Assembly (NCBI RefSeq): GCF_021869535.1
Contig: NW_026262712.1
Span: 108,683,640-108,747,639 of the forward strand
DNA from: Mytilus californianus
Lineage: Eukaryota; Mollusca; Bivalvia; Mytilida; Mytilidae
DNA: 64,000 nt
Reading direction: 5' to 3'
The stretch's first letter is position 1. The number at the start of each line of letters is the position of its first letter. The notes under the pieces are model-generated. The model did not search any database and had not been told where the DNA came from. It saw only the letters and a list, made by a program, of their open reading frames with translations. The position numbers and the translations under genes were made by a program. Below, one piece after another: positions 10,821 through 41,244 of this stretch.

Positions 10821-11846
10821 TTACTGCTGATTAATGTCGATGGTACTAAATTCTGTTACAAATACAAATATTTAGGTATTTTATTTTCTAGAAGTGGATC
10901 CTTTTTATCAAATAAAAAATATTTAAAAGAGCAAGCCACAAAAGCTATGTATAGTGTTTTCAAAAAAGGTAGACAAAACAATTTGTCAATAGGATGTCAA
11001 CTTGATTTATTTGACAAAATGGTTTTACCAATACTGTTATATGGATCAGAAATATGGGGTTTTGAAAATATAGATATACTTGAACGTGTACATTTACAAT
11101 TTTGTAAAATGATTTTACATTTAAAACAGTCTACTCCAAATTTCATTGTGTATGCAGAGCTTGGCAGATACCCCATTACCGTGTCTGTAAAATTGTGAAT
11201 GGTTAATTTCTGGAGTAGACTTCTTAATGGAAAAGAAAGTAAAATTTTTGTTATATTATACAAACTGGTATTTTTATATTATAATGATAACTGAATAGGA
11301 ACTAAGTGGATATCATATGTTAAAAATATTTTTGATAATTGTGGTATGTCCAATATATGGAATGCACAGTTTGTTGATAAATGGGTGACAAAATGTATTG
11401 AGCAAAAACTCAAAGACCAGTTCCAACAAGAATGCTTTGCTTTTGTTGCAGACTCGCCTAAAACTATATGTTATCGTGTTTTTAAAAAGAATTTTCAATT
11501 TGAAAAATATTTTTCTTCTTTGCCTTACAAATTTATGCATACATTTTGCAAATATAAATATGGAAGTCACCACTTGCCGATTGAGTCTGGAAGGTGGCAG
11601 GGTATACCGAAAGAAGACAGAATCTGCCGTCTCTGTGACTCAAACGACATTGGTGACGAGTATCATTACATTATGAATTGTGGAACATTTAATTTGGAAA
11701 TAAAGAAATTTTTACCGAAATACTGTTTGTCAAACCCTAATATCTATAAATTTGATCAACTGTTTAATTCATCAAATATTGTAATATTAGAAAAACTATG
11801 TAAATTTATTAAAGTTATGAATGTGAAAGTCAGTCCTCCAAGTTAA
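10821..11846 (+). pseudogene. LINE (non-LTR retrotransposon) ORF2 3' part, two nonsense mutations
   Basis: One frame runs from about 10821 to the TAA at 11844-11846. It reads DGTKFCYKYKYLGILFSRSG, MVLPILLYGSEIWGFEN, QSTPNFIVYAELGRYP and WISYVKNIFDNCGM, then a zinc-knuckle-like stretch with CRLC ... GDEYHYIMNC (Cys-x2-Cys ... His-x4-Cys). This is the usual end of the reverse-transcriptase polyprotein after the catalytic core: 'YLG', 'LLYGSE.W', then the C-terminal zinc motif. In-frame TGA codons at 11196-11198 and 11292-11294 interrupt it without changing frame. The catalytic domain and ORF1 are absent, which is typical of 5' truncation. Confidence 0.75.
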
Positions 11847-11970
11847 TTTTATTGTATTGTTCGCACATGCATGCAAAAATTGTATTTTATAGTTATATTT
11901 ATGTATGTTCTCTATAACTATGTAATTGTAGTTTTATGAGAAATAAAGTATTCGTATTCGTATTCGTTAT
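11847..11970 (+). mobile_element. 3' UTR and ATTCGT-repeat tail of the LINE
   Basis: After the stop, the UTR of about 100 bp ends with AATAAAGTATTCGTATTCGTATTCGTT. A short hexamer/ATTCGT repeat in place of a poly(A) tail is a feature of several non-LTR clades (for example CR1/L2-like), so this marks the 3' end of the insertion. Confidence 0.6.
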
Positions 11971-12353
11971 ATATGTTTTTATTATAATTATGCATACCCA
12001 ATAGTCTTGAAAACTTGTAATATAAAACATAATCAACATAATTGTTTTATACTGCATAATCATCCGTATTCATTTAAGGTATTAATTTGATTTGAATTCA
12101 AATATTTTATATAAAAATAATATTTTATTCCGAATGTGAAATCTTAATATAATTTTTCAATTTAAATAAAAAATATTCAAAGAAATGTCTCATCTTATGA
12201 AAATTTAATATTTAAAGATTCGTGAAAGACCAACTTTTTTACCGTCCACCTTTATGATCTTTTATATTATTATATCAAAATTCATAAATATTTATGAATT
12301 ACACTGAATTCATATATATCTTTATTTTTATTCCTTATAAATATTTTTTATAT
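11971..12353. other. AT-rich DNA, nothing recognised
   Basis: Very AT-rich stretch between the LINE tail and the right inverted minisatellite. Confidence 0.45.
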
Positions 12354-12437
12354 TGGGGCCGGTTCGACTTGGGACGGATCGACTTGGGACGGAACGACTT
12401 GGGACGGATCGACTTGGGACAGGATCGACATGAAAGT
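12354..12437. repeat. 16-bp minisatellite, right inverted end
   Basis: Four to five copies of CGACTTGGGACGGAT, reverse-complementary to the array at 10088-10207. Confidence 0.8.
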
Positions 12438-12446
12438 CATGTAAAG

Positions 12447-13520
12447 ACTAGTTCGTTGTTCATGAAATGCGTGTATCTTTATATGTATTTTGATGTCTCA
12501 TTCAATATTTCACAACTTTATAAGTCTGCTTTTCTCAAACAGTGATAGTTATACTGCATTTTTACCGTGGATCATAGTAACTCTTATTTTTTTTCCCTTT
12601 TGAATGAAGATGATAAAAAAAAAATCCGACAGCTACGTCTGCGAACTCCCTAGTAAAATTATAAGTTAAGAGTATAAGTTACAAAACGATAAAATAAACA
12701 AATTTCGTATGATAGCTACATTACTTTAAAGCGAAAAGACACACCTTATCGCAATCGTCAAAGGGAAATAGCGGAACATTTCACTGGTAAACTATGATCC
12801 CGTTTAATCCCAAACGTCTTAGGCTCGATGGAAATTGTAACCGAGAAGCTGATTGCTATTTATCTCTGCTATATGGGCGAGATAAATGTGTTACCAGAGA
12901 GCGGATCTACTGACTGAGACCATGTGAGCTTCTTAATAAAAAAAACAGGTTATAGTAACATATCCTAGACGGTTTTTAGACGGGTTTGCGTCTCTTGTTG
13001 TTAAATTTATCATTTTATAGTTATGATTGACATTTTCCCTGTTCGAATCCCCGTTTATTTTAAGTTTTTATGTGTTAAACATTTTTCACTATCATGAGGC
13101 ACTCATGAGACCACAATAATATTTTATTTATCTCAAATCTCAGTGAATAGGTTAACTCGACAGTCCATGTGTTCAATTTTCAGAATTGTCAGGCTTTAAC
13201 CGTCAAATTAAGAGCAATTAAATATGATCAAAAGGTCATACAAATGATGGTCAAATCTGAATGCATCCGATATCTTTTTAAAGATAGAACTTGTTAAGAA
13301 ATGACATCACTGCAAACACGTGCTTATCAATATTTCTAAGAAAAAATCCATTCATATTGACGTTTTTGGCATTTAACCGAATGATATGAGGTTATATATA
13401 TATATTGCAAGTTAAAAATAAATGTTGCGTGTGGTTATTACAGTCCCTTGTTGTGATATATCCTTTATAATTATTATCTGGTAATTAGCTTAACCAGCAG
13501 GTGCACGGAAAATTATCTCC
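12447..13520. other. Intergenic DNA upstream of DNAAF1, nothing recognised
   Basis: No repeat family or gene was recognised. The last few hundred bases should hold the DNAAF1 promoter, but I see no clear TATA box or RFX X-box. Confidence 0.35.
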
Positions 13521-13534
13521 CTTTTCTGTTGTTA

Positions 13535-13610
13535 CTACGCCGCCATTATTGTTTACATCGACGCGTGATTTTCAAGTTCTGACAAAGACTCCAAAATCTA
13601 AAAGATTCTT
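13535..13610 (+). other. DNAAF1: Probable non-coding first exon of DNAAF1
   Basis: A locally GC-richer stretch with CpGs (ACGCCGCC, ATCGACGCG) ends at 13610 in front of a strong 5' splice site (CTT|GTAAGT). The first coding exon begins with a 3' splice site at 17703/17704 only 13 bases before its ATG, so an upstream non-coding exon must exist. This is the best candidate seen. The exon start is a guess. Confidence 0.4.
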
Positions 13611-14899
13611 GTAAGTAGCAATGTTGTAAATGAAGGTTTATTTCCTCAAAGATTTATTTCACGAAATATGTGGTCAGTCTCGATAACTATCTATTTTATC
13701 TGGGTTTTATTTAATGTTCTGACTCTGTCTAAACTGCTGAAGCCGGTATCAGAAATTATGTTGTGGATTGTTCTAGAACGTATGGCAATGAATATAGAAT
13801 ATCAGAGGAGTTGATATGAAATAGCAATATCATATACTTCTTAAGTGTAAATCTCAAAAGCTAAAACTTGCCAATAATTTTGTATGTTACCTGTAGTCTG
13901 TACCAGTTCAGTTGTGACTGATTTTTAGTGTCCTCCACTTGATGATAAAATCATGCAAATATTTACCAAACTTGCGAGAAATATTGTACATGTATTGAGT
14001 TCCCTTACAAATGATCATCATTTGGTTCAGATTGGCTGAAGGACATTGTCTTCATGGGCAATCTTTTATTCTGATTCGGTCAATTTGAATAATTACCTCT
14101 AAAACAACAAGGGAAAATGTTTTGAATCTTAAGGGGATTGATGAATCAAAGACCTTCTTCAAACAATCCTCATTTGATATTAAATGGGTGGCTATAATCG
14201 TGAAATAGGTGGAATAGACCTCCCTTGGAAATTCTATGAGAAAGCATATTTCATCTACTTTGCCAATTTACTAGATTTATACCATTTGAAAAAATGACGA
14301 TAGAAATGGTGGATACTGATGGAATACAGTTATGAAAACTCTCTAATATTTGAACACTCATTTACTCCTAGGAGGAATTTACAAAACTTGAATATATCCA
14401 AATTCTCAGTCTCTATTTGGAAACAAGACCTTTCAGCTATGGAACCAGTTCAGTCTTGTTCGTTTTAGCCATGTACCACTTGGGCCATGTAATAAAGTCG
14501 TTTCAGCTATACTTATATATCATATTTAAAGAACACGTTAATGTAATATATATTAAGTTGTATTTGAAAGGTCAATTAAGGTTGATTGCAGATAACACAT
14601 AGCATCATTTTTCATAATTGCTGTGATACATGTAAGTACACAATGTTTAACTTTGAATCTGTAATTGGTCATGTTTCAAAAAAGAATAATGGTCTTAAAG
14701 AGTGCTGAAGTCCCAAGCTGAGCAAAAGCTTATGCATACATTCACTGTTATAAAAAATGCTAAAATCATATTTGACTGATTCCTTTGATATTCCCCTTTG
14801 TCAGAATGTTTGTACCTATAGCTATTTCCATGTGTCCACTGAGGGGCATTTTTGTCAATCACTAAGACACTTATTTAAGTATACAAATTAAGAATCCAT
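13611..14899 (+). other. Intron 1 (first part), nothing recognised
   Basis: AT-rich sequence with no repeat family or gene-like frame recognised. Confidence 0.35.
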
Positions 14900-15039
14900 G
14901 ACAAATCGCCCCACTGGCAAATAGCCCCACACCTAATCGCCCCACTTTCTAAAAAATCACCCCACTTTTGTTTACCAACTCACCCCACTTATGAAAAAGA
15001 TGCAATCCCGTTATATATCTTTGTGCCTGTTTGGTGTCG

Positions 15040-15325
15040 TCCAAGGCTCTGTGTTGAAGACCGTACTTTGACCTATAATGTTTTTTCTTTTACAAATTGT
15101 GACTTGGATGGAGAGTTGTCTCATTGGCACTCATATAAAAAAGAAGATGTGGTATGATTGCCAATGAGACAACTCTCAACAAGAGACCAAAATGACACAG
15201 AAATTAACAACTATAGGTCACTGTACGGCCTTCAACAATGAGCAAAGCCCATACCGCATAGTCAGCTATAAAAGGCCCCGAAATGACAATGTAAAACAAT
15301 TGAAACGAGAAAACCAACGGCCTTA
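15040..15325. repeat. Interspersed repeat M, head-to-head pair
   Basis: 15137-15325 is the best-preserved + strand copy (GTGGTATGATTGCCAATGAG ... GGCCCCGAAATGACAATG ... AAAACCAACGGCC). 15040-15133 is the start of another copy in opposite orientation (GAGAGTTGTCTCATTGGCAC). Together they form a palindrome of about 90 bp per arm. Confidence 0.75.
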
Positions 15326-15397
15326 ATTACTATATGTATATAAAAATATTAATTTTCTCGAACCATTTAGGTCACGGAAATTCCATTTTTTGCCATC

Positions 15398-15890
15398 AGT
15401 AAGGAGAGTTGTACAAATAATGTGAATACACAGAACCCCGATCCAATTCATCTTTTGCTAAAAATATTTATCATTTTCTGTTTTATATTTCCTAACATCA
15501 TTCCATTTTTCTCTAATTTCGATTAAAATATGCCAAAACCTGCAGTAAAAATAGATGTATGCCCCAAATAAACATTCCCCGATTGGTTGAACTACTATGG
15601 CGTCGATGTAAAGCAACGCAAGCCTCGATGTAAAGCACACGCTTCCCAAGAGTAAGGAGAGTTGTACTAATAATGTGAATTCACAGACACCCGATCCAAT
15701 TTATCTTTTGCTATAAGTGTTCATCATTTTCTGTTTTGTATCTACCAACAACATTCCATATTTCTATAATCCCGATTTAAAAATGTCGAAACCTGCAGTA
15801 AAAATAGATGTATGCCCCAAGTAAACATTCCCCGATTGGTTTAAAAGCTGTGGCCTCGATCTAAAGCAACGCAAGCACACGCAAAAATTT
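15398..15890 (+). repeat. 253-bp direct tandem duplication
   Basis: Copies start at 15398 and 15651 with AGTAAGGAGAGTTGTAC and share CCTGCAGTAAAAATAGATG and CATTCCCCGATTGG. They differ by roughly one base in ten, so the duplication is not recent. Confidence 0.85.
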
Positions 15891-16198
15891 CCGTTGATAT
15901 GTTGAACTTCGACCCCGGGATTCAGCCGAGGTAACCTTCAGCCGATTCACATAGAGATTTTCTTGCGCTCAAATGTAATTCTAAGTGAAGTATACTGGTT
16001 ATATAAAAAAATGAAGGAAAAACAAATATGTAACACATAAACAAACGACAGCCACTGAATTACATACCACATCTTCTTATATCTTTTTTGTAGTTCTTTT
16101 CTTTTTGTTGAAATTAAGCATAAAGATGTGAGTATCAGTATTTCTGTGACATGAATGCCAACTAGCCCCACTTGTGAAAAATAGAAAAAGAAAAATCC

Positions 16199-16364
16199 TG
16201 CATAGACGGATCCAGGGGGGCTGGGGGGCCTGCCTTCCCCCCCCCCCTTTTGTGGGAAAATTTGATTGATCATGTAGGGAATCACTGAAGCATGACAGGA
16301 GCCCCCCCCCTCTTTTAGGTCAGTCAGCGGGCCCCCCTTATAAAAAGTTCTGGATCCGCCACTG
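16199..16364. mobile_element. MITE with CTGGATCCGCCACTG-type ends, copy 1
   Basis: The left end GACGGATCCAGGGGGGC and right end TTCTGGATCCGCCACTG are inverted. Inside are C-runs and GTCAGTCAGCGGGCCCCCC. A decayed copy is at 21126-21284. Such ends are common in animal MITEs. Confidence 0.55.
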
Positions 16365-16690
16365 TTCTGATGAATTGAGTCTTGCCAACTCGCCCCACTT
16401 ATGAAAAATAGAAAAGTCCTGATGAATTGAGTTATGCCACCTCATAGTCAATAAAAAAAAATTAATAAATTTTCGTTTTTAAGTGGGGCGAGTTGGCAGA
16501 CCTGAAAATTATATATTCATCTAGATTTTACCTTTTTTCATTAAGTGGGGAGAGTTGGCAGGGGAAAAATTAACGGGATTCAACTCTTTTCACAAGTGGG
16601 GCGAGTTGGTAAACCAGTTTGGGGCGATTTTTTTTAAAGTGGGGCGAGTTGGTGAAAAAGTGGGGCGATTTGCCAGTGGGGCGATTTGTC

Positions 16691-17703
16691 CTGCTTTCCA
16701 AATGAATATGCATTAAACACAAATGTATCTGTAGTGGAACTGATTTTCTGTTGTGTTAATTATTATTTAATCCACTACAACATTATTATAATATCTTGTA
16801 GCAAAAAATACTTTCATTTTCTTTTTTTATTCAAATCAATATTTTATTGATCATTTGGCATACATATATAATAGATATTGGGCTATATATTTGATCTGCC
16901 TCAATCGAGACTTCACCATACCTACTGATAGATAAAGATAAGATAATTTTCATCTTTACCTGGGTCTGCTGACTGTGACATTTTCCATACACTGCATCAT
17001 ACTTACATGTATTTTATTAAGAAATTCTTATCATATACATGTATAAAGAAATATTTACTTACCTCTTATTTTTTTATTCAAAACATTGATAGACACTGAC
17101 ATTAAAAAAACAATGGACCGAAACAACCAAGGCCGAACTGGTGTATGGCCTAACTGATTTATGGCTGAAAAGTCTCATACTACATATAAATCTTTATGGT
17201 TATATTGTGCTCCCATATTTCACAGTCATATATGCTATTGGTTTCAACCGTTTGATTGTGTGATCAAAGATGTATTATATTGCTGTGACTGCAGGTTCTA
17301 AAGATTTCCTAGCTACAATTTTCAAGGCTTTTTAAGAATCTGCATATCAGTAATAACTACTTTGTCAAATGAGACAATCCATAATATAAAGACTTATTTC
17401 TTGATGACTGCTATTTGCTGGATAATCATATGTCAAGTGGAAAATATTTAATACACACTCATGACAACATTTTCTTGAAGTTTACCTGCTTAAAACATTA
17501 CTACTTATATTATAAAGATCTATGTACATGTACATGATGTATGCAAGTGATAAAACCTAGCATTTTTCCACACAAAAATTAACTTTGGCATTTACTAATT
17601 TATATTTCTTCATTATTGTGTATTCATCAAACTATTTAGTATTTAATCCATAAAAAATCCTGGATCAGGAAGTAGTATTTATACTGACTGAATTTTGTTT
17701 CAG
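16691..17703 (+). other. Intron 1 (last part), nothing recognised
   Basis: AT-rich sequence. It ends in the polypyrimidine/CAG acceptor of the first coding exon. Confidence 0.4.
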
Positions 17704-17716
17704 AAAAAAAAATACA

Positions 17717-36377
<18,661 letters not shown>

Positions 36378-36544
36378 AGCTTTATGCAAGTTAAACTTTT
36401 TGGTATTAAATGTGTTCAGAAATTTTTTAAATTCATAATTTGAAAAAAACGTAAGGTAAAAAGACCTTAAAAAGACCAATCAATTAATGAAAGAAATTAT
36501 ACCAAGATATTCAGTAAAGAATATTTCATCTTGCAAGGAAATAT

Positions 36545-37046
36545 AATAAATGAACTGCTTCAGATAGAAATCAACCTTATGCAAGTGCACATATATGTAA
36601 ATGTATAAGACTATTGATTTAGGAACATTCAAATACAAAATGAAAGATGAATATTTGTCTGTTTTGTAGGGTTCTTATAACAACTCAATTATCAAACAGT
36701 TACAGACTTTGCATAGAGATTTTTCAACCCGAAAATAGGATAACAGATGTATTGATATTCATTTGCATAAGGTTGATTTCAATCTGACGGAGCTCGTATA
36801 TTGAATGAATTAAAAGAAGTAGTTTTCAAACATGGAAAAAATCACTTAAAATTTTGTTGACGAAATGAAAATATTTTGAATCAAGGTCAATTTAATTCAT
36901 CCTTACATTATTAATCAGAATGTTTTCCATATATTTCAATTTATTTTAAATACTATGTATTTTTTGTTAAAGTTTATTAGTTTAAATTCATCTAAACCAA
37001 AACGTACTATTGGCTCTAACACTTGTAATGAGTTTTTTGTAATAAA
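36545..37046 (+). terminator. Candidate DNAAF1 poly(A) signals
   Basis: AATAAA occurs at 36545-36550 and 37041-37046 downstream of the stop codon at 36375-36377. Either could end the transcript; sequence alone does not decide. Confidence 0.4.
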
Positions 37047-38230
37047 ATGTGTCAACAACCAGTTTTAACATTATTGATCATGGACTATAGTATTTACTGT
37101 TTCATTCAGACTGGTAAAAATCCATACAAACTTTCATGTGATATTAAAATATCAAATTCGTCCATTTACAATATCATGCAGCTAGTAAATAGTTATTTCA
37201 TAGTGTGTTTGATATATTTATATTTATTTATCTTTTTACAGTAAGCATTCTGTCCATTCATTTTAAGTAAAGGGGGGTGTCAGATATTATCTTAAAACTT
37301 GGGGGAATTTATTTTAAATTGTGCAAAGTCATTCCTTGGCTTCTGCAATTTTTACCAATTTTTCCAGTTTCTATATCCTATACCAGTGAAGAGAAAGGAA
37401 GGGGGAGGTTAAAAAGATATTGGAAAAATTGGTAGAGGCTAGGAAAACTATTATAACATGTTTGAAATTGGAAACATGATGAAACATTATAGGATTTCTA
37501 TAAATATATATCGATAGACCTAATTGTACTTCATTTTTGGTATATTTGAATATGCTGTTTATGATAAATTTGATCTAAAAACAATTTCACCTTGTTATAG
37601 TAGTGGTGTTCTATGGTATTCCCATAGAAGAACAGTTACAATAAGTTGGGGATCACAAATGGTGCAGTATCATTCCATAAACATAATATTTTAACAATTA
37701 TGAAATGCTTATGTATTTTTTATTCATTATGATTTCTTTATATTTTTAACACAGGAAATTTCATATAGAATAATGTATACTTAGATCAGAGGCATTATTG
37801 CTTGCTTTTCTGTTTTTCCATCCAAAGTTTCTTATTGAAAAAGGCAATACAAAGATGAATCACAAATTTGTAAAAATTTATGATCTGATCAATTATTACA
37901 AAACCTACACATTTACTGCTAAAATTACTTTTATACACTCTTTGTTCATGTGACATTTTACTGCAGTTCTCTCTCCATAAACATACTTGATAATACATTG
38001 TACTATTTAGATTTACTTATACTTTTGTGTAGCAATAAAACAGTATAAATTTTGACCATATTTAGATTTTTTCTGTATCAAAAAATTCAAATTTTTTTAC
38101 ATAAATTGTATTTCAAATTTCTATCATTATTTATTATTTCTATTATCATTTTGAATAATATTGGAGAACTTTGTTCACCCTGTGGCTTGAAAATAAGAAA
38201 AAAACGTGTTATTTCCATTTTTTCTTTCAT
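37047..38230. other. Intergenic DNA, nothing recognised
   Basis: AT-rich sequence between the DNAAF1 3' end and the B-repeat cluster. A further AATAAA lies near 38034. Confidence 0.4.
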
Positions 38231-39666
38231 TATACAACCGCAAAAAAAATTTTGTGGTCGTATATTGGTATGACGTTGGCGTCGTCGTCGTCCGAAGACA
38301 CATTAGTTTTCACACTCTAACTTTAGTTTAAGTCAATGGATCTCAATGAAATTTTACCATAAGGTTCAATACCACAAAAGGAAGGTGGGGATTGATTTTG
38401 GGGGTTATGATACCAACAGTTAAGGAATTAGGGGCCAAAAATAAGCTTTTTTTGTAACTTCCAGACATAACTTGTGTGTAAGTGTATGGATCTCTCTGAC
38501 ATTGTACTACAAGGTTCCATATCACAAAGGGAATGCTGGGATTGATTTTGGGGGTAATTGCCTCCAAATTTTAGGAATATGGGGCAAAAAAAAGCATTTT
38601 TCTAGTTTCATGACAATAACTTGTGTGTAAGTGTATGGATCTCTCTGACATTGTATCACAAGGTTCCATATCACAAAGGGAATGCTGGGATTGATTTTGG
38701 GGGTAATTGCCTCCAAATTTTAGAAATTACGGACAAAAAAGGGGCAAAAGAGAAACATTTTTCTAGTTTCATGACAATAACTTGTGTGTAAGTGTATGGA
38801 TCTTTATGAAATTGTACTACAAGGTTCCATAACACAAAGGGAAAGCTGGAATTGAGTTTGGGGGGAATTGCCCAAAAAGTTTAGGAATTAGGGGCCTAAA
38901 AGGGGCCAAAAATAAGCATTTTTCTAGTTTCCAGACAATAACTTGTGTTCAAATGTATGGATCTCTCTGAAATTGTACTGCAAGGTACCATACCACAAAG
39001 GGAAGGCTGGGATTGATTTTGGGGGTATTCCCTCAAAATTTTAGTAATTAGGGGCCATAAAAGGGCAAAAAACAAGCATTTTTCTAGTTTCAGGACAATA
39101 ACTTGTGTGTTAGTGTATGGATCTTTATGAAATTGTACTGCAAGGTTCCATATCACAAAGGGAAAGCTTGGTTTGAGTTTGGGGGTAATTGCCCTAAACG
39201 TTTAGGAATTTGGGGCCAAAAAGGGGCCAAAAAAATTGCATTTTTCTAGTTTCCAGACAATAACTTGTGTTCAAGTGTATGGATCTCTCTGAAATTGTAC
39301 TGCAAGCTACCATACCACAAAGGGAAAGCTGGGATTGAGTTTGGGGGTGATGAATCATAAGGGGGTTCAAAAAATTGGGTGGGATTTTTTTTTCCTTTTT
39401 TTTCTTTAAAATTTTCTTTTTTAAATTGGTTATTTCTGATTTATATATAAAAGCAAATAATAATGATATGGTTTGAATAGGTAGATTAAAATTTTTTAAG
39501 TTCTTAGACCACTTTCATTCTGTGTGAGAAACCTATGCTGTGTCAAATATTTAATTACAATCCAAATTCAGTGCTGTATCAAGCTTGAATGTTGTGTCCA
39601 TACTTGCCCCAACTGTTCAGGGTTCGACCTCTGTGGTCGTATCAAGCTGTACCCCAGCGGAGCATT
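38231..39666 (+). repeat. Hairpin-ended repeat family B, copy 2
   Basis: The start is TATACAACCGCAAAAAAA followed by GACGTTGGCGTCGTCGTCG. About seven modules of 150-165 bp follow (ACTTGTGTGTAAGTGTATGG, AGGTTCCATATCACAAAGGG). The 3' end is GTTCGACCTCTGTGGTCGTA with CAAGCTGTACCCCAGCGGAG. Its 3' end is the left partner of the duplication described next. Confidence 0.85.
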
Positions 39667-40088
39667 TTATTTTTATTCTGCAGTAATAACCAAATAAATT
39701 TATATCTTGTGTTTGGGTATAACTTTGTTGACTGCAGCATTGTGTATCTTTTTTGTTTTGATAGTGAGACTTTTATTGCTAATGAAAAACATTTTATTAT
39801 TGTACTATTAAGAATTCTTTAAAGATATAATGTTTATTTATTGAAAAATGTAAAAATAAAGTATTCAGAAAGTAGTTTCTTCAAATATTTGAAGTTGTGT
39901 GAAATCATGGATATTACATTGATTATTTATTCTCTGTATCAAAACAGTCTTTGTCAGCCAACAACACCAACCATAGACACAATTTACATATTGAGTATAT
40001 GCACAACTATTTTAAGTTTATAATTGGCTAGGAATAGCATAGCGCCTTTTAGTAATTTTCAGGTTTTTTCATGGTTTTGAAATTACAG

Positions 40089-40387
40089 TAATTGCATGCC
40101 AATTAGTAAGTCTATAGAGGAACCAGTCAGGATTAGCAGTAATTACATACCAATTAGTAAGTCTATAGAGGAACCAGTCAGGATTAGCAGTAATTACATA
40201 CCAATTAGTAAGTCTATAGAGGAACCAGTCAGGATTAGCAGTAATTACATACCAATTAGTAAGTCTATAGAGGAACCAGTCAGGATTAGCAGTAATTACA
40301 TACCATAGTAAGTCTATAGAGGAACCAGTCAGGATTAGCAGTAATTACATACCATAGTAAGTCTATAGAGGAACCAGTCAGGATTAG
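40089..40387 (+). repeat. 51-bp minisatellite (unit 1)
   Basis: Six units contain ATTAGTAAGTCTATAGAGGA and ACCAGTCAGGATTAGCAG. The first four are full length (17 codons, hence an open frame) and the last two lack two bases. Units are nearly identical. The array is copied at 44525-44823. Confidence 0.92.
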
Positions 40388-41244
40388 ACAGTTGACTTGC
40401 TTTGAAGACAAGCATGCTTACTATTGCACTTCTTTCACACTTTGTTGAATTTTTTGTAATGAAATTTCAAAGACTACTGCTTGGGATCAGTGAATGTATC
40501 CCATTATGTAAAACCTAAGAAACACACAAGTTTTATTGACATTTCAGTTTACTATTATGTATTTGAACAATGTTTATTAATCTATTTTCCATAAACAGGA
40601 CAAATCTTGATCAAAGGCCACAATCTTGAGGACGAGGTGCTCTTAACACCAGTCTTCACGCTGAACCACAGGCCCAGCAGCCCAGGCTTGTAAAATTGCT
40701 CTCGGGCCTATACAAATCATATCTAAAGGCCAACCGAATCTAACTAAGATTTTCCAAAAATTGAGCTCCGGGCCTGTAGATTTTAAAAATAATCGTGAAG
40801 ACTGTAACACTAATCAAAGCTTTGTAAAACCAACAAGACTTCATTATGAAAGTAGTGACTGATTTTACTTCATCGTCTGTTTTTAAGATTGAATCTGTAC
40901 AAGAACACATTAGTATCATAATTATATAAATCTAATTTCATGTCACTTATTTTTGCTTTCACCCCTTAAATTACATTGCTTAGTGAAGAAGTAGCAGATA
41001 TAGTTTGATATTATCCTACGCTCTAACTCACATCCTTCTTTAAAATAAATAAGCATCCTAGTCATGACATAGTTTATTTTTTAAGCCATTTTGTCTTTAA
41101 TTCATAAATAGTAACACTACACAGAAGAGCATCCTTTGCAGTCCCACAATATTGAAATGACTTAATACTACTGTGTTGGAAGTATGCCACAAAAGTAAAT
41201 TACAGTCTTCAAATGCTGAGAAATAATAATAAGTTGGTTTTTTT

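Larger units (their letters stand above)
10079..12446. mobile_element. Candidate foldback transposon with minisatellite inverted ends and 9-bp flanking repeats
   Basis: CATGTAAAG occurs at 10079-10087 and again at 12438-12446. Just inside, 10088-10207 is an array of a 16-bp unit (AAGTCGATCCGGCCCC and variants), and 12354-12437 is the same unit in opposite orientation (CGACTTGGGACGGAT). The two ends still align base by base when one is reverse-complemented (TCAGGTCGTTCC against TCATGTCGATCC). Long inverted ends with a 9-bp target-site duplication are typical of Mutator-like elements. No transposase is visible, and the interior is mainly a LINE fragment plus AT-rich DNA. Confidence 0.5.
14900..16690. 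mobile_element. 1.8-kb element with inverted ends made of TCGCCCCACTT modules
   Basis: The left end (14900-15015) starts GACAAATCGCCCCACTGGC and repeats 'CGCCCCACTT' about six times before GCAATCCCGTTA. The right end (16560-16690) is its reverse complement, with the same order ending at GGGGCGATTTGTC. Inside are a head-to-head pair of repeat M (15040-15325), a 253-bp direct duplication (15398-15890) and a nested MITE (16199-16364). Further CGCCCCACTT modules lie at 16160-16180, 16390 and 16485. No transposase frame is visible. A target-site duplication could not be found. Confidence 0.6.

Noticed and set aside
11398..11676. Second + strand frame in the LINE
   Set aside because: It overlaps the genuine LINE frame (11346-11846), which has the conserved zinc-knuckle-like motif.
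15947..16285. 112-codon - strand frame with a Gly/Pro-rich patch
   Set aside because: The patch comes from C/G-runs of a MITE; the frame crosses several repeat boundaries.
14900..16690. Target-site duplication for the CGCCCCACTT-ended element
   Set aside because: Flanks AGAATCCAT and CTGCTTTCC do not match; I could not find a duplication of any length.
40096..40308. Open frame repeating a 17-residue unit
   Set aside because: It exists only because the minisatellite unit is divisible by three; units without that property follow at once, and there are no splice sites or flanking coding sequence.
40089..40387. Regularly spaced repeat that could look like a CRISPR array
   Set aside because: There are no unique spacers; units are contiguous 51-bp tandem copies in an animal genome.
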